Of a stretch of 43,034 nucleotides of DNA, positions 24,070 through 31,872 are shown one piece after another. Source of the DNA: an uncultured Lachnospiraceae bacterium (lineage in GTDB: Bacteria > Bacillota > Clostridia > Lachnospirales > Lachnospiraceae); assembly GCA_910588845.1 (NCBI GenBank), contig CAJURU010000023.1:11828-54861 (forward strand), read 5' to 3'. The notes below the pieces were generated by a model. The model was not told the origin of the DNA. It did no database searches and worked only from the letters and a program-made list of their open reading frames with translations. Position numbers and translations under genes: made by a program. Each line of letters starts with the position of its first letter. Positions within the stretch are counted from its first letter, which is position 1.

Positions 24070-25806
24070 TTATACGGAATCGCCTGTCTTCTGCGAAATC
24101 CTAAAGATTACAAATTCAGCAGGTTTCACCGGCGCAATGCCGATGACGCAGACGAGCCTTCCGTTGTCAATATCATCCTGGCTCATGGTATTTCTGCCGC
24201 AGTTGACAAAAAATGCCTCAGACGGCGCAGACCCTGCAAGCGCTCCCGACCTCCAAAGGCCTGTGAGGAATACGTCTATCGTCCGCTTCACGCGCACCCA
24301 CAAAACTTCGTCGTTGGGTTCAAACACAGCCCAGTTCGTATTTGCCTTAATGCTCTCCTCAATAAAAATAAACAGACGGCGTACATTGATATATTTCCAG
24401 CTTGGGTCGCTGCTCGCCGTGCGCGCTCCCCAGACACGAATGCCCTGTCCCGGGAAAGAACGAATCAGATTAACTCCCTTGGGATTTAAAATATCCTGCT
24501 CGCCTTTATTAAACTGGCAGTCCAGACCTACGCATGCGCGCACGGTCTCATTGGCCGGCGCCTTATGTACGCCTCTCGCCGTATCGCTGCGCGCGTAAAT
24601 GCCGATGACGGAACCTGACGGTGGGATCGCCATATTCTTCTTGTCTAATGGGTCAAACACTTCCAGCCAGGGATGGTACATCGCCGCATAATTGCTGTCA
24701 ACGATATCCCTGTGCGCGATAATGTCATCCATCTTCTTAGCATCCCGCGGCATATCGAGCACTGCAAAACGGCTGGCAAGATTCTCGCAGTGCGCAACCA
24801 GCATCAACTGTACATTGGGATCCACAACGCCTGGAACCGCCATGATGGAAACGCTGTCGTTGTCCAAAAATGCCTGGATGCCCGTGCGCTTGCCAGCTCC
24901 CTTGTCCACGCCGATAAAATCGGCCGCGCTGATATTGGACACAGAGCCGTTGCTGCCGCCCTTTAAAGGAATTACACAGAATCCCTTCTCCGGGTCTTCG
25001 CCGACAATCTCGTCAAACGGAGCCATCGGCTCGCTCTTTTTGCCGCCAATATAATTGGTGATAATCAAATCTGACTTTGCAGTCTTCTTCTCAATGTAAT
25101 TCGGTATATTCACATTGAAAGACAAATTCTCATAGAACTCCACAATATCATCGTACTTTACTTCCAAATTAAATTCACAGGTAGAAATCACTTTCGTCGG
25201 AAGCAGGTTTTTATCTACAACATCCTGTTCAAATTCCTTCTCAAAAACAAGAATATTGTCCTGGCTCTTGACTACGCGGTTATAAACCACATTCGTCATG
25301 TCTTTATAGACAACCACGTCTCCTTCGTTAAAACCTGCGGAACTCTTTACGGAATACTGCTTTCCATCAGCCGTCTCAAGCTCCTCCAAAATCTGGGTTT
25401 TCGCCTTGCTTGCAGGCGTCACAACAATACTCATGCTGTTCCCCCACAAACCAGGATTTTTTGCCCGCACCCTGAGCACGGATTCAAGGGCTGGAACTTT
25501 CGCATGCGCGGGTTTTGCATCGCTCGGCGCAACACGGGATATGAAACAGCGGGAACCGCCGTTCACAAAAAAGTGCTCCACTGCATACGCCAAAAACCGA
25601 TATTCCCCATACTCGTTCTCAGAAAGATACCCACCGAACTTCCTCTTAAAATCTGCAAAATTTGTTACTAACTGCGGAACCCCTTCCGCCGGCCCTCTCT
25701 CTGCAAGGCCGATGAATCCGGCTGTACTCGTGCCAACGCCTTCCATTGGCTTTCCGCCTGAATCAAATTCCTCTACATATACGCCTGGTGATAAATATTC
25801 AGCCAT
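24070..25806 (-). CDS. Contractile tail sheath protein
   Basis: A 578-residue sheath protein. The N-terminus EYLSPGVYVEEFDSGGKPM and GTSTAGFIGLAERGP, and the C-terminal domain (ANTNWAVFEPNDEVLWVRV, VFLTGLWRSGALAGSAPSEAFFVNCG, GIAPVKPAEFVIFRI), are typical. The central insertion domain (about 90-280) is the variable surface region. The C-terminal strand and N-terminal arm interlock neighbouring subunits, and contraction powers injection. Only one sheath gene is present, unlike the two or three of PVC/Afp. It is the first gene of the leftward operon. The ATG at 25806 fits the family. Its GGGAG is only three bases away, and a stronger GGAGG lies about 41 bases upstream behind a possible hairpin. 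Confidence 0.97.
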   Translation of the reverse strand: MAEYLSPGVYVEEFDSGGKPMEGVGTSTAGFIGLAERGPAEGVPQLVTNFADFKRKFGGYLSENEYGEYRFLAYAVEHFFVNGGSRCFISRVAPSDAKPAHAKVPALESVLRVRAKNPGLWGNSMSIVVTPASKAKTQILEELETADGKQYSVKSSAGFNEGDVVVYKDMTNVVYNRVVKSQDNILVFEKEFEQDVVDKNLLPTKVISTCEFNLEVKYDDIVEFYENLSFNVNIPNYIEKKTAKSDLIITNYIGGKKSEPMAPFDEIVGEDPEKGFCVIPLKGGSNGSVSNISAADFIGVDKGAGKRTGIQAFLDNDSVSIMAVPGVVDPNVQLMLVAHCENLASRFAVLDMPRDAKKMDDIIAHRDIVDSNYAAMYHPWLEVFDPLDKKNMAIPPSGSVIGIYARSDTARGVHKAPANETVRACVGLDCQFNKGEQDILNPKGVNLIRSFPGQGIRVWGARTASSDPSWKYINVRRLFIFIEESIKANTNWAVFEPNDEVLWVRVKRTIDVFLTGLWRSGALAGSAPSEAFFVNCGRNTMSQDDIDNGRLVCVIGIAPVKPAEFVIFRISQKTGDSV

Positions 25807-25855
25807 AATCTCCCGGCAATAGCTGACAATGCCGCTAATGCCGGCTACCTCCTTT
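25807..25855 (-). promoter_or_regulatory. Possible hairpin-bridged ribosome-binding site of the sheath gene
   Basis: On the minus strand AAAGGAGG (25855-25848) lies about 41 bases before the sheath ATG. Between them CCGGCA (25844-25839) can pair with TGCCGG (25818-25813), enclosing a 20-base loop. If folded, this leaves nine bases between AGGAGG and the ATG, an ideal distance. Split sites of this kind are known in phage T4 mRNAs. A competing small hairpin (GCCG/CGGC) is possible, and a weak GGGAG sits directly before the ATG. Confidence 0.5.
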
Positions 25856-25905
25856 CCTATATTTAGAAACTGCTCTTCCTACAACACCTGTTGTTTCATT
25901 TTTTG

Positions 25906-25940
25906 ATTATAGAACATTTCTCTAAACAAAATTCTAAACA
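25906..25940 (-). promoter_or_regulatory. Promoter of the CIS operon with SARP/BTAD-like direct repeats
   Basis: A perfect TATAAT (minus strand 25911-25906) has no recognisable -35 hexamer. Instead two copies of TGTTTAGA (25940-25933 and 25928-25921) lie with a 12-bp period, the nearer copy nine bases before the -10 box. Operators of SARP-family activators typically have heptamer direct repeats 11 or 22 bp apart ending about 8 bp from the -10. The neighbouring divergent gene encodes a BTAD protein. A palindrome ACAACACCTGTTGT lies at 25881-25894. Confidence 0.55.
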
Positions 25941-25967
25941 TTTCGACGAAAAACTCACTTTTTCCCA

Positions 25968-26000
25968 AACTGGTGTAAAAACTGCCGAATTGGTGCAGAA
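25968..26000. promoter_or_regulatory. 13-bp direct repeat in the divergent control region
   Basis: AACTGGTGTAAAA (25968-25980) and AATTGGTGCAGAA (25988-26000) match at 10 of 13 positions with a 20-bp period, about two helical turns. They sit between the two divergent promoters and could bind a dimeric or tandem regulator, probably the adjacent BTAD protein or another factor. This is not the same sequence as the TGTTTAGA pair. Confidence 0.4.
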
Positions 26001-26024
26001 CATGGCAAGCCATCACAAATCATT

Positions 26025-26065
26025 TATAATTTTTATACATTGTCTTTTTGCCGCATAAGCGGCAA
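26025..26065 (+). promoter_or_regulatory. Putative promoter and leader hairpin of the BTAD regulator
   Basis: A TATAAT at 26025-26030 without a good -35 lies about 95 bases before the regulator ATG. The leader contains a 7-bp hairpin TTGCCGC (26048-26054) / GCGGCAA (26059-26065) with an ATAA loop. No T-run follows, so it is not a clear terminator. Confidence 0.4.
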
Positions 26066-26122
26066 GGCCTTTTGCACAAGTATTTATATCATAAACATGA
26101 AACTATAAAGGATAACAGGCAC

Positions 26123-28891
26123 ATGAAAAACGAAAACAATAAAATCCAAGTACCAAACGTTGACAGAGAATACACCCGCCGTTTAGCAGACGACCTCCTT
26201 TCCTCCCAGCAGGCAGACCTCATCCTGCTCAACGCCGGCGCAGGCTATGGAAAAACACAGGCATTGGCAAACTACGTGCGCCAATTTACCGGCAAAAGCG
26301 CATGGTACAGCCTCAGCGCTACAGACAATGACCTGATGTCCTTTATCCAGAATTTTACAAAATCCATTCAATACGCGCTGGAAATATCAGAACCAGATTT
26401 CAACGTTTCTTTACCTCTTCTGGAAAACATTGATATCGTGATAGAACAGCTCATCGTATGGCTGGATGTGCACATTGACTACATCCATATCATTTTTGAC
26501 GATTTTCAGGAAATTTCAAACCCGGATATTTTTAACTTATTGGACATCTTACTGGAGACAATGGAGCAGAAAATCCGTCTGTTCATTGTACAGAAACGTT
26601 CCCTGCCAGCCTTTTTTGATAAGTATATAAAAAACGGACGCGCCCTCAGCTTGGGTATGGAAGAGCTGCGCTTTAAACCAGCGGAAATCTCCGCTTTTCT
26701 GGAAAACATGGGGGAACACAACGAACAGTGGGCGAAGCTGATTTATGACTGCACGGAAGGATGGCCGGTAGGCGTCGCACAAATTATGCAGCAGCTTCGT
26801 CAGCACAAAAAGGACGCCACAATCGAGACGATAAGAGACATCTGTGACAGGCTTGAAGTCTCAGATTATTTCATGACGAAAGTGTACAAAATGCTGCCCT
26901 TTGATATACAGACGTTTTTAAAAAAGACAGCCGTTTTAGACTACATGACAGCCACCATCTGCAATAAAGTAGCCGGCATCTATAATTCGGAAAGCATGCT
27001 GCGTTATCTGGTAAATGAAAACCTTTTTGTACAGACCTTGGGCGAAGTCAGCAGCCTCTACCGCTATCACTCTATCTTCCAGCGTTTCCTGCTATCACAG
27101 ACGACGCCGGAAGAACGCCAGGACTGCCTGCGTACCGCCGCCTATTTCCTCTTAAAGACAGACGACAAAATCCAGGCCGCAGAATACGCCTGCCGCGGAA
27201 AAGCCGGCGACATCGTACAGGCAGTCATAGAAGTCTCCGGCGACTCCATGTTAGAAGAACGGCTTTTTGTGACTTTAGAACGCTGGTTTGCATTCCTTGA
27301 CGAAAATAACTGTGATCTGACGCCCCAATCGCGCTTTATTTATGGAAAAATTCTAATGACGCTCGGACAGGACGCTGAGGCGAACAGACAGATTACACAG
27401 GCCGGCAAAGACTTTTATAAAGAGGGCCGTCTACAAGATTATCAGAAAGTCCTGCTCTTCGTATCATCGACGAAACGAAAGGCCGGAGAATTACTACAAG
27501 CTGAACTTTATTTAAAACAGGCGCAACAGGAAATGGAGCCGTCCCGGAAGGAACAGGCTCAAGCGCTCTATCGCGAACAGATAAAAATAAAATGCTGCCT
27601 TCACCAACTAAATGACGCCGCTAAACTCCTCCTTTCATGTAAGGAGCAGGGGTTTCTGTTTGAGGACGATATTTTCTTAGAAACCGCAAGACAACTCCTC
27701 ATTACAGAGACGCATCCTGAAAAACATTCAGAGACCTTTACCATAAAAACGAACCCCCAAAAACTGGCGAAAATTCTTGGCGGCTTACAGCTCGAGGGAA
27801 TTCCAGAAGGATTTCTGCTGCGAAATTGCATTTTGGCAGAACAGATGAAAGACGCATATCTCTGTGCTGATTACAAAACTGCGAAACAGGCGGCAAAGAG
27901 CCTTATCCACAGTTCCGGCCATGAGACGCTGCAGACGGCGGCCGCCTGGGAAATTCTTGCCGTTCTCTCCTGGGATGAGGGAAATTACCGTAAAGCGGTG
28001 GAACAATCCCGGATGGGAAATGCATTTCTACAAAAAAACCGTATTTGGAACTTGGGACTGAATGCAAAACACCAGCAAATCCTCAATGAAATTCACTCCA
28101 TCCACAGAAACGCCGCGGACACGCGCCGCCTCCTCCCGCAAAAAACAGACGGCGAACTGACAAGCGCACATAAATCCGAGAAAATAAGCATCCGCTGTAT
28201 GGACTGTTTTTCCGTATTTCTTCCCGGTTCTAAGGGACAGGAACTAAAATGGCGGACTAAAAAAGCCCGGGAATTATTTGCATACCTGTTTCACTTGCAA
28301 GGGCGCAGCGTTTCGCGCGAAGATATCATTGAACTCTTGTGGCCGGACACCGCCAGCAAAAGCGCTATCGCCCTGTTCCACACCACGCTCTACAGCATCC
28401 GCCAGCCGTTTATGCAGGAGGGATTGGAGGACATTATTTCTTATGAGAAAAAGAAATATTCCCTGAATATGCAGTTTGTGGATTCCGATTTACAAGAATT
28501 GTCATCCTACCTCAAAAACCAGGACTTATGGGCGCAAAAACCAGAGCTGATTATGCAGCTTTACCCAGGCAGCTATATGGGAAACAGCGGCTATCTATGG
28601 TCTTATGCAATGGCGAAGGAATTAGAAAACGAATATCTCGCAGTCCTTAAAACCGGAGCCGCCACGCGGACTGCGCAAAACCGGCACCAGTCGGCCCTGC
28701 CTTTTTTGCAGAGGATGCTGGAAGCCGACCCTTACAATGAAGAAATCGTTTCACAACTCATCCTCTGCCTGTACAAAAGCGGTAAACAGTCGGAAGCCAA
28801 ACAGCAGTATGACCGTATGCAAAAGTTGTATCGTGAGGATTTAGAGCTTGACTTCAGTCTGAGTTTTAAAGAAATCATAGCCTGCGTCTGA
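26123..28891 (+). CDS. STAND ATPase regulator with winged-helix and BTAD domains
   Basis: I chose the ATG at 26123 (922 residues, AAAGGA upstream) over a TTG at 26048 that lies in the leader hairpin. The N-terminal NTPase domain has a Walker A GAGYGKT (about 39-45) and Walker B-like IIFDDFQ (about 115). A long TPR-like helical region follows (about 330-660). The C-terminus has an OmpR-like winged helix (about 690-790, with KKARELFAYLFHLQGRSVSREDIIELLW) and a BTAD domain (LEADPYNEEIVSQLILCLY, ending in KEIIACV). This is the MalT/SARP-like class of signal-activated transcription activators. It is divergent from the CIS operon and heads the operon containing the AAA+ ATPase, so I infer that it activates the CIS. 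The ligand is unknown. Confidence 0.88.
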   Translation: MKNENNKIQVPNVDREYTRRLADDLLSSQQADLILLNAGAGYGKTQALANYVRQFTGKSAWYSLSATDNDLMSFIQNFTKSIQYALEISEPDFNVSLPLLENIDIVIEQLIVWLDVHIDYIHIIFDDFQEISNPDIFNLLDILLETMEQKIRLFIVQKRSLPAFFDKYIKNGRALSLGMEELRFKPAEISAFLENMGEHNEQWAKLIYDCTEGWPVGVAQIMQQLRQHKKDATIETIRDICDRLEVSDYFMTKVYKMLPFDIQTFLKKTAVLDYMTATICNKVAGIYNSESMLRYLVNENLFVQTLGEVSSLYRYHSIFQRFLLSQTTPEERQDCLRTAAYFLLKTDDKIQAAEYACRGKAGDIVQAVIEVSGDSMLEERLFVTLERWFAFLDENNCDLTPQSRFIYGKILMTLGQDAEANRQITQAGKDFYKEGRLQDYQKVLLFVSSTKRKAGELLQAELYLKQAQQEMEPSRKEQAQALYREQIKIKCCLHQLNDAAKLLLSCKEQGFLFEDDIFLETARQLLITETHPEKHSETFTIKTNPQKLAKILGGLQLEGIPEGFLLRNCILAEQMKDAYLCADYKTAKQAAKSLIHSSGHETLQTAAAWEILAVLSWDEGNYRKAVEQSRMGNAFLQKNRIWNLGLNAKHQQILNEIHSIHRNAADTRRLLPQKTDGELTSAHKSEKISIRCMDCFSVFLPGSKGQELKWRTKKARELFAYLFHLQGRSVSREDIIELLWPDTASKSAIALFHTTLYSIRQPFMQEGLEDIISYEKKKYSLNMQFVDSDLQELSSYLKNQDLWAQKPELIMQLYPGSYMGNSGYLWSYAMAKELENEYLAVLKTGAATRTAQNRHQSALPFLQRMLEADPYNEEIVSQLILCLYKSGKQSEAKQQYDRMQKLYREDLELDFSLSFKEIIACV

Positions 28892-28918
28892 AACAGATTC
28901 AAGGAAAGGAGACATACC

Positions 28919-30856
28919 ATGGAAGGTTACCGCGATTATCGGGAATTTCTCAGAGAGTTAATGACCTGGGGGGACAATGCCCGCAAAGCCAAAGACGGTT
29001 TTCATGCCGGAAATTGTTTTGACGCGCTGCTGGAAAAATCTATACAAAGCGCAGAATATCAGGTGTTTTCCCCCTTCCTCTACCTCTCTCTGGCCGCCCG
29101 CCTCAAGCGGGATGATATGATGCTGCTGGCAGCGGCGCTTTATGCCGGGCTGTGCGAAGAATACCTTAGTTTCACCGCCTGGGAAAAATTCTTCCACGCG
29201 GAGAAAAATTTTCCTGGGGCAGAACTTTTCTTCCAGTCCTCTCCCCTGCTGTTTGAACGAGACTGGAGCGCGCAAATAATTACTCATATCCGCATTACCC
29301 CCCGCCTCTTCCTTTTTTTAAGCGGAACCATACTGGAAACACGGCGCATCCCCGGTATGCATTGGTATTACCGGACGGATGATCGGCTGCCTTCCCTGGG
29401 AACAGCCGCCTGCCTGTATCCGGAGATTGAAAAATGCCTCCGTCAAATACCTGGCAAAAAACTGGTGTATCTGCAAGGGGATACCGGCAGCGGGCGCAAA
29501 CTCAATTACGCCAGCCTCGCCGCGCAGGAACACAGGAGCTTCGCCGTCATCCCCTACAAAACATTACAGTCCGAGAGCCATCTTCGGGAAATGCGCCTGG
29601 AATGCCTGTTAAACGACGCCATGTTCGCCATAGAGCTTGAGGAAGAGGCGGACGATTTAACGCCGCTTTTATACTGGCTTGCGGACGAAGAGACGCTCTT
29701 CTTTACAGGCGGACATAAAGAACTTCCGCTTACTCTCCTTGGCGGCCGGCAATACCTCCCCTTTTCCATCTCCACAAAAGACGTGCTCACAGATAAAATG
29801 TTGTTTGACGATCTTACCCGCGCCTACCAATGGCAGCAGGAAGAAGTGCGCAGAGACTTCCTCGGCAGATACGATTTCCTGCCGGGCAGAATGCGCGAAA
29901 TTCTCGAACTTGCAAACTCATACTCCCTCAGCGACGGGACAAAACGCATCGCCGACGCGCATTTAAAACGCGCCGTTCTGCGCGTCTCTTCCCATTCCCT
30001 GGACAAGTATGCCAAGAAAATTCAGGGCGTTTACCGCATGGAGGATTTAATCCTCCCAGAGACGCCCCGACAGAAATTATTCCATATCATAAACCGTGTA
30101 CGCAACCGCAAGCTCGTGTATGAAGAATGGGGCTTCAAAGAGAAATCGCCCTACGGCAACGGCGTGTCTATGGTGTTCGCCGGATCGCCCGGCACCGGAA
30201 AGACAATGGCGGCGCAAGTTATGGCGGCGGAACTTGGCATGGAACTCTACCGGGTGGAACTGCCTTCCATCGTGGACAAATATATTGGCGAGACAGAAAA
30301 AAAACTGAACCGCATTTTTGGTGAAGCGCAAAACAGCATGGCCATCCTCTTCTTTGACGAGGCTGACGTACTGTTTTCCAAACGCACGGAGGTCAAAGAA
30401 TCCAACGATAAATACAACAACATGGAGATTGCCTTTCTCTTACAGAAAATGGAGGAATACGAAGGCGTCAGCATACTCGCCACCAATTATCTGCAAAACT
30501 TTGACAGCGCTTTCCGGCGCAGAATCAGCGATATTATCGACTTCCCGCTGCCCGACGCCCACCTGCGCAGACAGATGTGGCAATCTATGATTCCACCCAT
30601 GCTTCCCTTAGCGGATGAGATTGATTTCGATTTCCTGGCAAAGCAATTTGAGGTATCGGGCAGCGTCATCAAAAACGCGCTTATTTACGCCGGCTTCCTT
30701 GCCGCAGAAGTAAAGGAACCGCTGCTTACCATGAATCGAATATTAAAAGGCCTCAGCCATGAGTTGGAAAAAAGCGGCAAAAAACTCAGCCGCAGCGAAT
30801 ATGGGGAATATGGGCATTTGTTTGGCAGCTTTGACGGCATGTCCGGCGGCCTTTAA
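28919..30856 (+). CDS. AAA+ ATPase (Pvc15/Afp15-like)
   Basis: A 645-residue protein with an N-terminal helical domain (1-170), a degenerate AAA domain (Walker A-like GDTGSGRK at about 183-190), and an intact C-terminal AAA+ domain with GSPGTGKT (about 423-430), Walker B ILFFDEAD (about 475-482) and an arginine-finger region FRRRISDIIDF. This matches the ATPase that accompanies eCIS loci, where it is thought to help with loading or assembly of effectors or particles. An AAAGGAG site lies seven bases before the ATG and 27 bp after the regulator gene. The family match is good. The exact job is by analogy. Confidence 0.88.
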   Translation: MEGYRDYREFLRELMTWGDNARKAKDGFHAGNCFDALLEKSIQSAEYQVFSPFLYLSLAARLKRDDMMLLAAALYAGLCEEYLSFTAWEKFFHAEKNFPGAELFFQSSPLLFERDWSAQIITHIRITPRLFLFLSGTILETRRIPGMHWYYRTDDRLPSLGTAACLYPEIEKCLRQIPGKKLVYLQGDTGSGRKLNYASLAAQEHRSFAVIPYKTLQSESHLREMRLECLLNDAMFAIELEEEADDLTPLLYWLADEETLFFTGGHKELPLTLLGGRQYLPFSISTKDVLTDKMLFDDLTRAYQWQQEEVRRDFLGRYDFLPGRMREILELANSYSLSDGTKRIADAHLKRAVLRVSSHSLDKYAKKIQGVYRMEDLILPETPRQKLFHIINRVRNRKLVYEEWGFKEKSPYGNGVSMVFAGSPGTGKTMAAQVMAAELGMELYRVELPSIVDKYIGETEKKLNRIFGEAQNSMAILFFDEADVLFSKRTEVKESNDKYNNMEIAFLLQKMEEYEGVSILATNYLQNFDSAFRRRISDIIDFPLPDAHLRRQMWQSMIPPMLPLADEIDFDFLAKQFEVSGSVIKNALIYAGFLAAEVKEPLLTMNRILKGLSHELEKSGKKLSRSEYGEYGHLFGSFDGMSGGL

Positions 30857-30921
30857 GGCAAATAGCCGCGAATCTTCAAAATCATGAAGCATATAATAGT
30901 TTAAAGATAGGTGTGAAAAAC

Positions 30922-31797
30922 ATGGGCTTTTATTTGAAAGAAAAACCGCAAGATAAACGCTGGGAATCGGGGCAGTCCATCCTGCACAGACAGCAGCAGG
31001 AAACGAAAAAAGATACTCATAAGCAGGAGGATTACGCGCTGAAAAATTCCTATGGCGCCCTGCGCTACCTGAAAAAAGACAAAAAAGCAGGACAAGACCG
31101 GGAAGGCTTCTCTTTGGAGGCTTTTGAGGCCGCCGGCACCCCGGTGCATACGCAAAAAGAAAAGCATCTTGACCGCGCCGCCATGAAAAAAGTCAGCCAC
31201 GGCGATAAAAAGACCTTATTCTCATCGGAATTACCATTGCGCAATCAAGCGCTTTTTTACGACATGTCCGGCGGCAAAAAAAGCAAACCCTTTCTCAAAT
31301 GTATGAAAGAGCTTATTCGGCGTCAGGGACACCAAACATTGAGAGACGCCTTCGGATTCTTAGAGCAGGAGCCGGAACGGTTGGAGCTGGAGGCAATGAA
31401 AGACCAACAGCAAAGAATTACGCCGGAAGCAGAAAAGCAATATTCACATGAACTTACCATCGAAGAATTTACAGCTGCAAATAGACGCATTGATACTTTG
31501 AGCAGCCGTCTGCACAAAAAAGAAGCCAAAGAACAGCAACTGTGCAGCGAATTGCAGACCATGCTGGCACAGCGCGCCGAAGACAAACAGGCCGCGCAAA
31601 AGCATCTTTCCCAGCGCCCGAAACATACGTGGGAGGAAGCAAAAACGCAATCTAATTCCAGGAAAAAAAACAGCTCAGACAACCGCCGCGTAAGTATGAT
31701 GTTTTCCAGCCAAAACGCCGCGCAGATAGAGCCTACAGGCGAAGCTGGAACTAATACCGATTCTATTCTCCCAAAAGAAGATTCTTTCACGCCTTAG
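30922..31797 (+). CDS. Charged coiled-coil protein of the divergent CIS operon
   Basis: I chose the ATG at 30922 (291 residues), which has AGGTG eight bases upstream, over a GTG at 30913. The protein is very rich in Lys, Gln, Glu and Ser, with a helical coiled coil at about 150-235 (TAANRRIDTLSSRLHKKEAKEQQL) and disordered ends. It has no signal peptide, membrane segment or enzyme motif. It follows the AAA+ gene by 65 bp, so it is probably co-transcribed. It could be an adaptor of the ATPase, a scaffold or an exported cargo. I do not recognise a family. Confidence 0.65.
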   Translation: MGFYLKEKPQDKRWESGQSILHRQQQETKKDTHKQEDYALKNSYGALRYLKKDKKAGQDREGFSLEAFEAAGTPVHTQKEKHLDRAAMKKVSHGDKKTLFSSELPLRNQALFYDMSGGKKSKPFLKCMKELIRRQGHQTLRDAFGFLEQEPERLELEAMKDQQQRITPEAEKQYSHELTIEEFTAANRRIDTLSSRLHKKEAKEQQLCSELQTMLAQRAEDKQAAQKHLSQRPKHTWEEAKTQSNSRKKNSSDNRRVSMMFSSQNAAQIEPTGEAGTNTDSILPKEDSFTP

Positions 31798-31828
31798 CGT
31801 GGCAATGTGCTTCCTAAAAAATGGGCAC

Positions 31829-31860
31829 GAGGACAGCCAACTTGCGGCTGTCCTCTGTTT
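31829..31860. terminator. Bidirectional terminator between convergent genes
   Basis: A 10-bp perfect stem GAGGACAGCC (31829-31838) / GGCTGTCCTC (31846-31855) with a 7-base loop lies between two converging genes. TGTTT follows on the plus strand, and a CCCATTTTTT run follows on the minus strand. Confidence 0.75.
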
Positions 31861-31872
31861 ATGGCTTACCTG

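Noticed and set aside
286..25806. Prophage
   Set aside because: There are no capsid, portal, terminase, integrase or lysis genes. J-pair, DUF4255, gp26-like and AAA+ genes point to an injection system.
286..25806. Type VI secretion system
   Set aside because: TssJ, TssL, TssM, TssB/C pairs and ClpV are absent. The single sheath and gp25/J order are phage/PVC-like.
26048..26065. Transcription attenuator in the regulator leader
   Set aside because: The hairpin is not followed by a T-run in the reading direction.
26048..26122. Longer N-terminus of the BTAD regulator from a TTG
   Set aside because: This part overlaps a leader hairpin and has no ribosome-binding site. The ATG at 26123 has AAAGGA.
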